A DNA stretch of 64,000 nt from DATBSK01 sp964501785. Its GTDB lineage: Bacteria > Actinomycetota > Acidimicrobiia > IMCC26256 > PALSA-555. Under the pieces are notes generated by a model. It saw only the letters and a list, made by a program, of their open reading frames with translations. It did no database searches and was not told where the DNA came from. Positions 26,593 through 34,681 of this stretch are shown piece by piece; position 1 is the first letter of the stretch, and each line of letters starts with the position of its first letter. The position numbers and the translations under genes were made by a program. The stretch covers positions 256,642-320,641 of the forward strand of contig CAZCUD010000004.1 of NCBI GenBank assembly GCA_964501785.1, written 5' to 3'.

Positions 26593-27315
26593 GTGAGCAC
26601 GCTCGAGCAGCACCAGGTCATCTACGAGGAAGGCGACCCCGACATCCCGGAGGAGTTCCGGGATCTGATGGTGCGGATGCTCTCCCACCACCTCGAGAAC
26701 TCGACGAACCCTCACTACACCGAGCTCCTCAACCACCTCTGGGAGCGGTGCATGGTGCTGGCGCCCGACGAGTCGTCGAAGGTCGCGTTCGCGCGTCTCA
26801 TGCTCCAGGAGGTCGAGCACGGGGTGATCACGGCCCGGGTCCTCGAGGGCCTCGGCGCCGGGCCGGTCGACGTGCCCATCAAGCAGTACATGTTCCATCT
26901 GCCGATCGACACCTTCTGTGATCTGTCGATGTTCCATGCGCTCGGCGACCGGGTCGGCATCTACATCGGGGAGACGTGGGACGCGATCCCGTATGCACCG
27001 CTCCTCAAGGCCGCGCCGAAGTTGCACAAGGACGAGGTCTTCCACGCGACGCTCGGCCTCCGGAACCTGCGGAAGGTCTGTGCCACGCCGGAGGGCCTCA
27101 ACGAGGCGAACGAGAAGATCAAGATCTGGTGGCCCGCGGCACTCGACATGTTCGGGCGCTCCGACTCCGAGTTCTCGGGCGAGTACGTCCGGTGGGGGCT
27201 TCGCAAGGCCGACAACGAAACCCTGCGGCGCCAGTACATCGCGGACACCCGGCCCCTCATCGAGGAGCTCGGCATCGAGGTGCCAGCGGATCACCAGAAC
27301 CGTCGCTTCCTGTGA
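26593..27315 (+). CDS. PaaA/PaaC-like diiron (ferritin-like) protein
   Basis: 240 residues, GTG start with CTGGAGG upstream. Two EXXH motifs, E73-V-E-H76 and E148-V-F-H151, fit a ferritin-like diiron fold, and overall it resembles phenylacetyl-CoA epoxidase subunits (Paa_catabolic family). The usual partners PaaB, PaaC, PaaD and the reductase PaaE are absent here, so it is a stand-alone member. As first gene of an operon with acyl-CoA-type enzymes (PaaK-like ligase, hydratases), it may oxygenate an aryl- or acyl-CoA, but the substrate is unknown. Possibly uses a reductase encoded elsewhere. Confidence 0.65.
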   Translation: MSTLEQHQVIYEEGDPDIPEEFRDLMVRMLSHHLENSTNPHYTELLNHLWERCMVLAPDESSKVAFARLMLQEVEHGVITARVLEGLGAGPVDVPIKQYMFHLPIDTFCDLSMFHALGDRVGIYIGETWDAIPYAPLLKAAPKLHKDEVFHATLGLRNLRKVCATPEGLNEANEKIKIWWPAALDMFGRSDSEFSGEYVRWGLRKADNETLRRQYIADTRPLIEELGIEVPADHQNRRFL

Positions 27316-27338
27316 CCGTAGGATCACGCGAGATCCCC

Positions 27339-27356
27339 CCGGGATGATCATCCCGG
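27339..27356. promoter_or_regulatory. Perfect 18-bp palindrome between diiron gene and permease fusion
   Basis: CCGGGATGATCATCCCGG, no spacer, located 18 bases upstream of the GTG at 27375 and 23 bases after the diiron gene stop. It could be an internal operator or an RNA hairpin/processing element that sets different expression for the two genes. No T-run follows. Confidence 0.4.
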
Positions 27357-27374
27357 ACCGGAGTTCAACGTGAC

Positions 27375-30167
27375 GTGACGGAGTTCTTCCAATACGCGCT
27401 GCTCGGGTTCGGGCTTGGTGCGATCTACTCGCTCGCCGCCTACGGCATCGTCGTGATCTACCGCGGCTCTGGCGTCCTGAACTTCGCGCAGGGGGCGATG
27501 GCCGCGGTCGGCGCGTTCGTGTACTTCGAGCTGCTCGAAGGTGGCTGGCCGACGGCGCTCGCAGTGACCGGTGGGGTGGTGGCCGCAGCCCTCCTCGGTG
27601 GCGTGACCCAGGTCGTCGTGATGCGTCCGCTTCGGAACGCGTCACCTCTCACGCGGCTGGTCGCGACGCTCGGTGTGCTCACCGTCATCCAGACGTTGCT
27701 GCTCATCGAGTACGGCGACAGCCAGAAGTTCGTGAAGTCGTTCCTGCCGACCGACCTCTGGGAGCCGGCATCAGGGCTCTCCGTGAGCGTCGACCGCATC
27801 TGGCTCCTCGGCATCGCGACGGTGCTGGCGATCGGTCTCTGGGCGATCTTTCGCTTCACCCGGTTCGGCCTGACGACGCGTGCGGTCGCGGAGAACGAAG
27901 AGGTCGCGGCGGGCCTCGGTCGTTCACCGCAGCTGATCGCGACCGTCAACTGGGCGGCGGGGGCGGGGCTCGCCGGCCTCGCCGGCATCCTCGTCGTTCC
28001 GATCATCGGTCTGTCGGTGCTCCAAGTCGGCCTCTTGCTCGTGCCGGCCCTCGCCGCCGCGCTGGTCGGCAGGTTCTCGTCGTTCCCCCTCACACTGCTC
28101 GGTGGTGTCCTCATCGGAGTGCTCGAGTCCGAGCTCACGAGCGGTGCCGACTGGATCCCCGAGTTCCTGAAGGCGCCCGGGTGGTCGAAGTCGGTGCCCT
28201 TCATCGTCATCATCGTGATGCTCCTCCTCAGCGGACGCGCGCTGCCCTTGCGGAGCCACGTGCTCGACCGCCTGCCATCAGTCGGCACCGGCCGAATCCG
28301 CCCGGTCCCCGTCATCGTGGCCTTCGCGGTCGCGTTCGTCGCGCTCAACGGTGTCGGCTTCGGCGGGCTCGACGCGAACTGGGTCGGATCGGTGACCACG
28401 ACGATCGTCGCCGCGACGATCTGTCTCTCCCTCGTCGTCGTGACGGGCTACGCGGGTCAGCTGTCGCTCGCGCAGTACGCGCTCGCGGGGATCGGCGCCT
28501 ACGTGGCGACACGGGCCGCATCGGGTGGCGAGATCCTCGGGCTGTTCAGCTTCGGCACCGTCGACTTCGAGCTCGCGCTCGTGCTCGGTGTCGTGTGCGC
28601 CATCCCGGTCGGTCTGCTCGTCGGGCTGCCTGCGCTTCGCACCCGGGGTGTGAACCTGGCGATCGCGACGCTCGGGCTGGCCCTCATCATCGAGCGGGTG
28701 GTGCTCGGCAACCCTGACTACACGGGTGGGTTCGAGGGCACCGTGGTCGGTCGGCCCGACATCTTCGGCCTCGACCTCGATCCAGTCACACACCCGGAGC
28801 GCTACGCCACCTTCTGTCTCGCACTGTTCACCATCGCCGCGCTGGCGGTCGCGAACCTTCGTCGAGGTCGTGCCGGCCGCCGGCTCATCGCCGTGCGCAC
28901 GAACGAGCGCGCCGCCGCATCGCTCGGCATCAACGTCGTCGGCGCCAAGCTCTACGCCTTCGGTGCCGCGGCGGCCATCGCGGGCCTCGGCGGGATCCTG
29001 CTCGCCTTCCGGACGCGCACCGTGCTCTTCGCGCAGTTCAACGTCTTCGCCTCCATCCAGGTGGTCGTGCAGGCAGTCATCGGCGGCATCGGCTTCATCG
29101 GCGGCGCACTGCTGGGGGGCACGATCGCGGTCGGCGGTCTGATCGCCTATGCCGCGAACGAGCTCCTGTCGATCGACGACGAGTACATCGTGCTCGCCAC
29201 CGGCGTCATCCTCGTCGTCAGCGTGATCACGTTCCCGGACGGCGTCGCGGCCCAGCTGGCCCGCCTCTTCGGTCGCGTCGGCCGGCGGCTGGCCCCGTCC
29301 GAACGTCCACCGATCGAGATCCCCGAAGTCGAACGTGAGGAGATCGCACCGGCGACCCTCCGCGTGTCGGAGGTACGCATGCGTTTCGGCGGCGTCGTCG
29401 CGGTCGACGGAGTCTCGCTCGAGGTCGAACCCGGCGAGGTGGTCGGGCTCATCGGTCCGAACGGTGCGGGGAAGACGACGTTGATCGACGTCGTCTCGGG
29501 GCTCGCGCGTCCGCAGCACGGTCATGTCCACATCAACGATCAGGAGATCACCGGCTGGTCGGTGCATCGTCGTGCGCGTGCGGGGATCGGTCGCTCGTTC
29601 CAGTCGCTCGAGCTGTTCGAGGACATGACGGTGCACGAGAACCTCCGCACCGCATCCGACCGGCGTGATCCCTGGGCATATCTCACCGATCTCGCGTGGC
29701 CGCGCAACCCGTTGCTGCACAACACCGCGGTCGCCGCGATCCGTGAGTTCGGGCTGGTCGACGATCTCGACCGGCGTCCGTCGGACCTTCCGTACGGACG
29801 TCGCCGCCTCGTCGGCATCGCGCGCGCGGTCGCGACACAGCCGTCGGTGCTCCTTCTCGACGAGCCGGCCGCAGGGCTCGACGATCAGGAGACCGCAGAG
29901 CTCGGCGACCTGATCCGCCGCCTCGCCACCGAGTGGAAGCTCGCCGTGCTGCTCGTCGAGCACGACATCCCGCTCGTGATGTCGGTGTGCGATCGGATCG
30001 TCGTGCTCGACTTCGGCCGCGTGATCGCCGAGGGGGTGCCGGAGGACATCGCGGATGATCCTGCGGTCGTCGCCGCCTACCTCGGCGAGCCCGACGAGGG
30101 TGCGAACGAGCCGAGCGGTGCGCTGCAGGTCCGGGTCGGCACCGCCCAGGACGTGGCGCCGACGTGA
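27375..30167 (+). CDS. Second one-piece LivH-LivM-LivG ABC importer fusion
   Basis: 930 residues from GTG 27375. Same order as the protein at 23796: LivH-like permease (ALLGFGLGAIYSLAAYGIVV), LivM-like permease (VVVTGYAGQLSLAQYALAGIG, RRLIAVRTNERAAASLGIN), LivG ATPase with Walker A GPNGAGKTT, signature-like LPYGRRRLVG and Walker B VLLLDEPAAGL. Clear paralogue of the first fusion, including the odd signature, so the fusion predates the duplication. The stop overlaps livF by GTGA. No binding protein lies in this operon; that at 10202-11437 may serve it. Confidence 0.88.
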   Translation: MTEFFQYALLGFGLGAIYSLAAYGIVVIYRGSGVLNFAQGAMAAVGAFVYFELLEGGWPTALAVTGGVVAAALLGGVTQVVVMRPLRNASPLTRLVATLGVLTVIQTLLLIEYGDSQKFVKSFLPTDLWEPASGLSVSVDRIWLLGIATVLAIGLWAIFRFTRFGLTTRAVAENEEVAAGLGRSPQLIATVNWAAGAGLAGLAGILVVPIIGLSVLQVGLLLVPALAAALVGRFSSFPLTLLGGVLIGVLESELTSGADWIPEFLKAPGWSKSVPFIVIIVMLLLSGRALPLRSHVLDRLPSVGTGRIRPVPVIVAFAVAFVALNGVGFGGLDANWVGSVTTTIVAATICLSLVVVTGYAGQLSLAQYALAGIGAYVATRAASGGEILGLFSFGTVDFELALVLGVVCAIPVGLLVGLPALRTRGVNLAIATLGLALIIERVVLGNPDYTGGFEGTVVGRPDIFGLDLDPVTHPERYATFCLALFTIAALAVANLRRGRAGRRLIAVRTNERAAASLGINVVGAKLYAFGAAAAIAGLGGILLAFRTRTVLFAQFNVFASIQVVVQAVIGGIGFIGGALLGGTIAVGGLIAYAANELLSIDDEYIVLATGVILVVSVITFPDGVAAQLARLFGRVGRRLAPSERPPIEIPEVEREEIAPATLRVSEVRMRFGGVVAVDGVSLEVEPGEVVGLIGPNGAGKTTLIDVVSGLARPQHGHVHINDQEITGWSVHRRARAGIGRSFQSLELFEDMTVHENLRTASDRRDPWAYLTDLAWPRNPLLHNTAVAAIREFGLVDDLDRRPSDLPYGRRRLVGIARAVATQPSVLLLDEPAAGLDDQETAELGDLIRRLATEWKLAVLLVEHDIPLVMSVCDRIVVLDFGRVIAEGVPEDIADDPAVVAAYLGEPDEGANEPSGALQVRVGTAQDVAPT

Positions 30168-30886
30168 ACGCGGTCCTCGAGGCGCGCGCGCTCTCCGCCG
30201 GCTACGGCAGCCTCGCCGCGGTGCGAGATCTCGATCTGACGGTGGGAGCGGGCGAGGTCGTCGCGCTGCTCGGCGCGAACGGAGCCGGCAAGAGCACGAC
30301 GTTGAAGACGCTCGTCGGCGCGCTCAGGCCGTTGGGTGGCGAGGTGCGTTGGAACGGTGTGCGCGTGACCGCGCCTCTCCATCGTCGTGCGCGCATGGGC
30401 ATGGCCTACGTCCCCGAGGACCGTTCCGTCTTCATGGGCCTGTCCGCGGCCGAGAACCTTCGCGTCGGCAGCGGACCACCGGCCCGAGCGCTCGAGCTGT
30501 TCCCGGAGCTACGGGAGCACCTCAAGCGCAAAGCCGGGCTGCTCTCGGGTGGCCAGCAGCAGATGGTGACGCTCGCGCGTGCGTTGGCCTCCGAGCCCGC
30601 CGTGCTCCTCGCCGATGAGCTGTCGCTCGGTCTCGCCCCGCTCGTCGTGCGCCGGCTGCTCGCCGCCGTTCGTGACGCCGCCGACCGCGGCACGGGCGTG
30701 CTCCTCGTCGAGCAACACGCGCGACAGGCCCTCGCGGTGGCGGATCGCGTGTACGTGCTCCAGCGCGGCCGGGTCGCGCTCAGGGGAACAGCGCACGAGA
30801 TCATCGGCGACATCGAGGAGCTCGAGCGCACCTATCTCGGGGAGCGCCCTCCGATACCGGGCGGGGCGTCCGAGAGCAGGGATTGA
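30164..30886 (+). CDS. livF: LivF-type ABC transporter ATPase, second copy
   Basis: 240 residues, GTG start overlapping the fusion gene. Walker A GANGAGKST, signature LSGGQQQMVTLARALA (canonical), Walker B VLLADELSLGLAP, H-loop LLVEQHARQ. It supplies the second nucleotide-binding subunit of the importer encoded by the preceding gene. Confidence 0.87.
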   Translation: MNAVLEARALSAGYGSLAAVRDLDLTVGAGEVVALLGANGAGKSTTLKTLVGALRPLGGEVRWNGVRVTAPLHRRARMGMAYVPEDRSVFMGLSAAENLRVGSGPPARALELFPELREHLKRKAGLLSGGQQQMVTLARALASEPAVLLADELSLGLAPLVVRRLLAAVRDAADRGTGVLLVEQHARQALAVADRVYVLQRGRVALRGTAHEIIGDIEELERTYLGERPPIPGGASESRD

Positions 30887-30928
30887 CCCATCCGGCAGCG
30901 GGGATTTATTCTAACCACCGGTCGATAG
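30883..30928 (+). promoter_or_regulatory. Internal promoter and candidate operator before the dehydratase genes
   Basis: TTGACC (30883-30888), 18-base spacer, TATTCT (30907-30912). It starts within the stop of livF. The sequence CTAACCACCGGTCGATAG at 30911-30928 is an imperfect palindrome centred on ACCGGT and overlaps the expected start of transcription. A weakly similar element follows the promoter at 26521. It would allow the hot-dog/hydratase/ligase genes to be expressed separately. Confidence 0.5.
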
Positions 30929-30947
30929 AACTCTGAAGGGAGCGCCG

Positions 30948-31337
30948 ATGAACCCGTCCTCCAAGGGCAGGACCGTGGTGGACGTCACACGCGAGGTGAC
31001 GTCCGCGCATCTGCGAGACGTCGCCTCCGCCATCGGGACCGAGAGCGCGACCGAGACGGCTCGGCTCGTCCCGTGGTTCGGGCCCACGGCAGAAGGCGAG
31101 CAGCGCCTGCTCGACGTGCTCGAGCTGGATCTCTCACGCGCGCTGCTGGCCGGCCAGAGCTACACCTGGACGCGCCCGTTCCAGGCCGGGGAGACGGTTT
31201 CGCTCAAGGTCGTCATCGACGACGTGTACGACAAGGGCAGCAACACCTTCGGCATCGTCAAGACCGAGATCCGCGACGCCGGGGGCGACCTGGTGCAGGA
31301 GCAGCGGACGACCTTCATCGAGAGGGGAGCGGAGTGA
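30948..31337 (+). CDS. MaoC N-terminal-type hot-dog protein, (R)-hydratase-like subunit
   Basis: 129 residues, ATG with GAAGGGAG upstream. Hot-dog fold of the FAS1-like/MaoC N-terminal type, which lacks the catalytic Asp-His pair and pairs with a catalytic chain. The next gene supplies that chain, as in actinobacterial HadAB-like heterodimers. Together they probably hydrate an enoyl-CoA in the pathway of this operon. GTGA overlap with the next gene. Confidence 0.65.
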   Translation: MNPSSKGRTVVDVTREVTSAHLRDVASAIGTESATETARLVPWFGPTAEGEQRLLDVLELDLSRALLAGQSYTWTRPFQAGETVSLKVVIDDVYDKGSNTFGIVKTEIRDAGGDLVQEQRTTFIERGAE

Positions 31338-31687
31338 GCGATCTCAGTGCCACAGCAGTCGGACCGGTGACACGCGAGCAGATCTCGCGCTACGCCGACG
31401 CCGTCGACGACCACAATCCGATGCACGTCGACGAAGAGTTCGCCAAGGCCGCCGGCATGCCGAGCGTCATCGCCCACGGTCCGCTCACGCTCGCGTTGGC
31501 GATCGACGCACTCGTCGCCGAGCACGGCGCCGGCACGCTTCGTGCCTTCGATGCACGGCTGCGAGCGCCGGTCTTCCCGGATCAGGCGCTCACGGTGTCG
31601 ACAGCAGCGGGCGAGCTCGAGCTCGCGACGACCGAGGACGCGAACACCGTCGCGACCGCAGCGTTCGTACTGGAAGAAGGCCGGTGA
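31334..31687 (+). CDS. MaoC-type enoyl-CoA hydratase, catalytic hot-dog subunit
   Basis: 117 residues from GTG 31334, coupled to the previous gene. The hydratase-2 motif is present: YADAVDDHNPMHVDEEFAKAA followed by HGPLTLALA, which contains the catalytic Asp and His of (R)-specific hydratases. It forms a likely heterodimer with the protein at 30948. A longer upstream frame is inside the previous gene and is not used. Confidence 0.75.
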   Translation: MSDLSATAVGPVTREQISRYADAVDDHNPMHVDEEFAKAAGMPSVIAHGPLTLALAIDALVAEHGAGTLRAFDARLRAPVFPDQALTVSTAAGELELATTEDANTVATAAFVLEEGR

Positions 31688-32475
31688 ACTACGAGCACCT
31701 CCTCGAGGAGGAGATCGACGAGGGCGTGCGTCTCCTCACCCTGAACCGACCGGACAAGCTCAACGCCTGGAACGCCGACATGCGGCGCGAGATGCGCGAC
31801 GCCGTCGAGCGCGCCGCGGCCGACCCCGGCTTGCGCGTCCTCGTCCTCACCGGTGCGGGGCGAGCCTTCTCCGCTGGCGAGGATGTCGCGGGCATGGACG
31901 AGCTCGCCCGCATCGGCACGCGTGGCTTCCGCGCCGTCGTGCGGGCGATCCATGACGTGTTCGACTCGATCGAGTCCATGGAGATTCCCGTCATCGCGGC
32001 GATCGACGGGGTCGCGGCCGGCGGGGGCTTCGAGCTCGCGCTCTCCTGCGACTTCCGGATCATGACCTCTGCTTCCCGCTTCGTCATGCCCGAGGCGAAG
32101 GTCGGGCTGATCCCCGGCTCCGGCGGTTGCTCACGCCTGGTTCGTCACATCGGGCTCGGGCGCGCCAAGGAGCTCGTCATGCTCGGCGCGACGCTGCGCG
32201 CCGACCGCGCGCTGGAGCTCGGCTTGGCGTCGGAGGTCGTGGAGGAGGGGAAGGCGGTCGACGCGGCGCGCGCAATGGCCGAGCGGCTGTGTGGATTGGC
32301 GCCGCTCGCGGTGGGGATGGCGAAGCTCGTACTGAACACCTGCACCGACGTGGATGCCGAGACCGGACGTCGCCTCGAGCGCCTCGGCCAGAGCGTCCTG
32401 AAGACCACGAGTGACCACAGTGAGGGCGCGGCAGCCTTCCTCGAGAAGCGTCCGCCGCGGTGGGAGGCACGATGA
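31684..32475 (+). CDS. Enoyl-CoA hydratase/isomerase family protein
   Basis: 263 residues, GTG start overlapping the upstream stop. Crotonase fold: first oxyanion segment FSAGEDVAGMDELARIG, second AIDGVAAGGGFELALSCDFRI and acid-base region PEAKVGLIPGSGGCSRLVRHIG with a glutamate in the usual place. Likely a hydratase or ring-opening hydrolase acting on the CoA ester made by the downstream ligase and oxidised by the diiron protein (inference). Confidence 0.82.
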   Translation: MNYEHLLEEEIDEGVRLLTLNRPDKLNAWNADMRREMRDAVERAAADPGLRVLVLTGAGRAFSAGEDVAGMDELARIGTRGFRAVVRAIHDVFDSIESMEIPVIAAIDGVAAGGGFELALSCDFRIMTSASRFVMPEAKVGLIPGSGGCSRLVRHIGLGRAKELVMLGATLRADRALELGLASEVVEEGKAVDAARAMAERLCGLAPLAVGMAKLVLNTCTDVDAETGRRLERLGQSVLKTTSDHSEGAAAFLEKRPPRWEAR

Positions 32476-33836
32476 GCACCAGCGACGATCGGTTGTGGAA
32501 CCGCCCGACGCAGACGGCGCCCCGGGAGGTCCTCGACGATCTTCACCTCGAGCGGATTCGCCATCTGATCGGCCTGGCCTACGAGCGTTCACCGTTGCAT
32601 CGGCGGCTGTACGACGACGCAGGCATCAAGCCGGGCGACATCCGCACCTGGGACGACTATCACCATCGAGTGCCGTTCACCGACAAGCCGCAGTACATGG
32701 CGGACCAAGAGGTGAACGGCTTCGGCGGCATCGCGCTCGACGAACAGCACTGGCAGCAGTATTTCCACACGACTGGTACCACCGGCCGGTTCCTCAACGA
32801 GGTCTTCAGCCACTACGAGATCCACAAGGCGGGGTCGCAGTACTGCTACGGCATGTGGGACCACGGGATCCGCCCGTCGGACTCGATGTTCTTCTGCTTC
32901 GACTTCGGGATGTGGATCGGCCTCTGGAGCTTCTACTGGGGGGCCAGGAACCTGGGCCTCACCATCATCTCCGGAGGAGGGCAGTCGGGGCTCGACCGGG
33001 TGCGCACGATCCTCGAGCTCGAGCCGACGATCGTGACGGGCACCCCGACCTACCTCCTGCACCTCGCGGAGATCGCCCGAGCCGAGGGGCTCGACATCCG
33101 GGACGCCGGTGTGAAGATGCTCGCCGGTGGCGGGGAGGCAGGGTTCTCGATCCCGATCACGCGCCAGAAGCTGGCCGAGGCGTGGGATGCCGAGCTTGTC
33201 TATGACGCCTACGGTGTCGGCGAGGCGTTGTTCATCGGACAGTCGTGCAAGGCGTGGGGCGGTGGCGTGCACCTCATCGAAGACGTCTGCCACGCCTACG
33301 CGGTCGATCCGGAGACGGGCGAGCCGGTCACGGAGCCGGGCGCGGTGGGGGAGAACGTCATCACGAGCTATTGCCACCTGACGCAGCCGTTCATCAAGTA
33401 CCGAACTCATGATCTGGTGCAGATCGATGACCATGCCGACCACGGTTGCGGTTGGACGTGGAAGCACTTCCCGGGCACCGTCCTGGGCCGGACCGACTTC
33501 ATGGTCACGATTCGCGGGGTGAACGTGTACCCGACCGCAGTGGAGAACCTGGTCGGTGAGGTGTCGGGGCTGTCGAACCACTACGAGATGCACATCTCGC
33601 GCAGCGACGGGATGGACCGCATGCTCGTGAAGGTCGAGGCCGATCGCGCCGACCTCGACCGGGAGGCGCTGAGCGCCACGCTCGGCGAGCACTTCCGGAC
33701 GCACCTGGGCGTACGACTCGAGACCGAGGTGCTCGAACCGGAGTCCTTGCCGCGGTACGAGCTGAAGACGCGGCGGTTCTTCGACCACCGCGACGAGACC
33801 GAACGGGCCGACAGCACGTTGGGAGGCAAGGCATGA
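32472..33836 (+). CDS. Phenylacetate-CoA ligase (PaaK)-like enzyme
   Basis: 454 residues from ATG 32472 (ATGA overlap). The PaaK group shows in HLIGLAYERSPLHRRLYDDAG, the phosphate loop HTTGTTGRFLNEVF, and the C-terminal GRTDFMVTIRGVNVYPTAVE. PaaK enzymes turn aryl acids into CoA esters with ATP to AMP. Substrate cannot be read; phenylacetate itself is unlikely because the multi-subunit epoxidase is missing. It overlaps the small gene at 33833. Confidence 0.8.
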   Translation: MSTSDDRLWNRPTQTAPREVLDDLHLERIRHLIGLAYERSPLHRRLYDDAGIKPGDIRTWDDYHHRVPFTDKPQYMADQEVNGFGGIALDEQHWQQYFHTTGTTGRFLNEVFSHYEIHKAGSQYCYGMWDHGIRPSDSMFFCFDFGMWIGLWSFYWGARNLGLTIISGGGQSGLDRVRTILELEPTIVTGTPTYLLHLAEIARAEGLDIRDAGVKMLAGGGEAGFSIPITRQKLAEAWDAELVYDAYGVGEALFIGQSCKAWGGGVHLIEDVCHAYAVDPETGEPVTEPGAVGENVITSYCHLTQPFIKYRTHDLVQIDDHADHGCGWTWKHFPGTVLGRTDFMVTIRGVNVYPTAVENLVGEVSGLSNHYEMHISRSDGMDRMLVKVEADRADLDREALSATLGEHFRTHLGVRLETEVLEPESLPRYELKTRRFFDHRDETERADSTLGGKA

Positions 33837-34039
33837 CGAGCGCAGGTCCCATGACGATCCTCGAGGACGTCCGCGAACCGCTCGATCGACTCCTCGCGCT
33901 GCGACGAACGCTGTTGAGCGAACGGGAGTCAGCACCCACACCGGCGGTCGCGCGTTCGCTCGAGATGGCCGACACCTATCTCTTCTTGGCGATCACCTAT
34001 CTCGGATACACCGAGCAGCAGTACGCCGAAGAGGCATGA
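33833..34039 (+). CDS. Small coupled protein of unknown function
   Basis: 68 residues between the ligase and tetR, overlapping both by four bases (ATGA twice), which makes it very likely to be a real gene. It is mostly helical and acidic, with one hydrophobic stretch DTYLFLAITYLGYTEQQ near the end. It matches no family I know. It might be a partner of the ligase or the diiron enzyme. Confidence 0.6.
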   Translation: MTSAGPMTILEDVREPLDRLLALRRTLLSERESAPTPAVARSLEMADTYLFLAITYLGYTEQQYAEEA

Positions 34040-34677
34040 CAGACGCCCGGGCGACGGAATCGTCGGCCCGTCGGCGCCCCGGACGGCCGCGTCACGAGCA
34101 ACCTAGCCCCGACTACCTCAGGCGTCGTCGGGAGATCGTCGACGCCGCCGCCTCGTTGTTCGAGGCGAAGGGATACGACGCGGCATCCCTCGATGACGTC
34201 GCAGCAGCGCTCGACCTCCGCAAGGCCAGTCTCTACTACTACGTGCAGTCGAAGGCAGAGCTGCTCTATCTCGTTTTCGACCGCGCGATCTCCCGGGCAC
34301 TCGAGGACATCCAGGCGATCGCGACGAACGGCAGCGCCGCCGAGCGACTCCAGAAGCTCATCCGCCATCAGGTGACGACGGTGACGTCGGATCCGAGCCT
34401 GTTCGCCGTCTTCTTCGACCAACGCCCTCGTCTCGAGAGCGACTACGAGGGCGAGATCCGCGAGAAGGAACGGCGCTACCTGCGCAAGTACGTCGAGGTC
34501 GTCCAGGCAGCCATCTCGGACCACACGATCGCGATGGAGAACCCACGGTACGCCGCTCAGCTCCTGCTCGGGATGGCGACCTGGACGTACAAGTGGTTCG
34601 ATCCCGCGCGCGATGACGCTGACGCGATCGCCGATGCCGCGATCCATCTGATCCTGGGCAGGTCGTTGCAGGCGTGA
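34036..34677 (+). CDS. TetR-family regulator of the 26.6-34.7 kb operon
   Basis: 213 residues. N-terminal helix-turn-helix (RREIVDAAASLFEAKGYDAASLDDVAAALDLRK followed by SLYYYVQSKAELLY region), C-terminal domain similar to KstR2/TetR_C regulators of CoA-ester catabolism. Last gene of the operon, so it is likely autoregulatory and may sense the acyl-CoA product of the ligase. Its stop is four bases from the stop of the convergent FAH gene. Confidence 0.82.
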   Translation: MTDARATESSARRRPGRPRHEQPSPDYLRRRREIVDAAASLFEAKGYDAASLDDVAAALDLRKASLYYYVQSKAELLYLVFDRAISRALEDIQAIATNGSAAERLQKLIRHQVTTVTSDPSLFAVFFDQRPRLESDYEGEIREKERRYLRKYVEVVQAAISDHTIAMENPRYAAQLLLGMATWTYKWFDPARDDADAIADAAIHLILGRSLQA

Positions 34678-34681
34678 GCCA

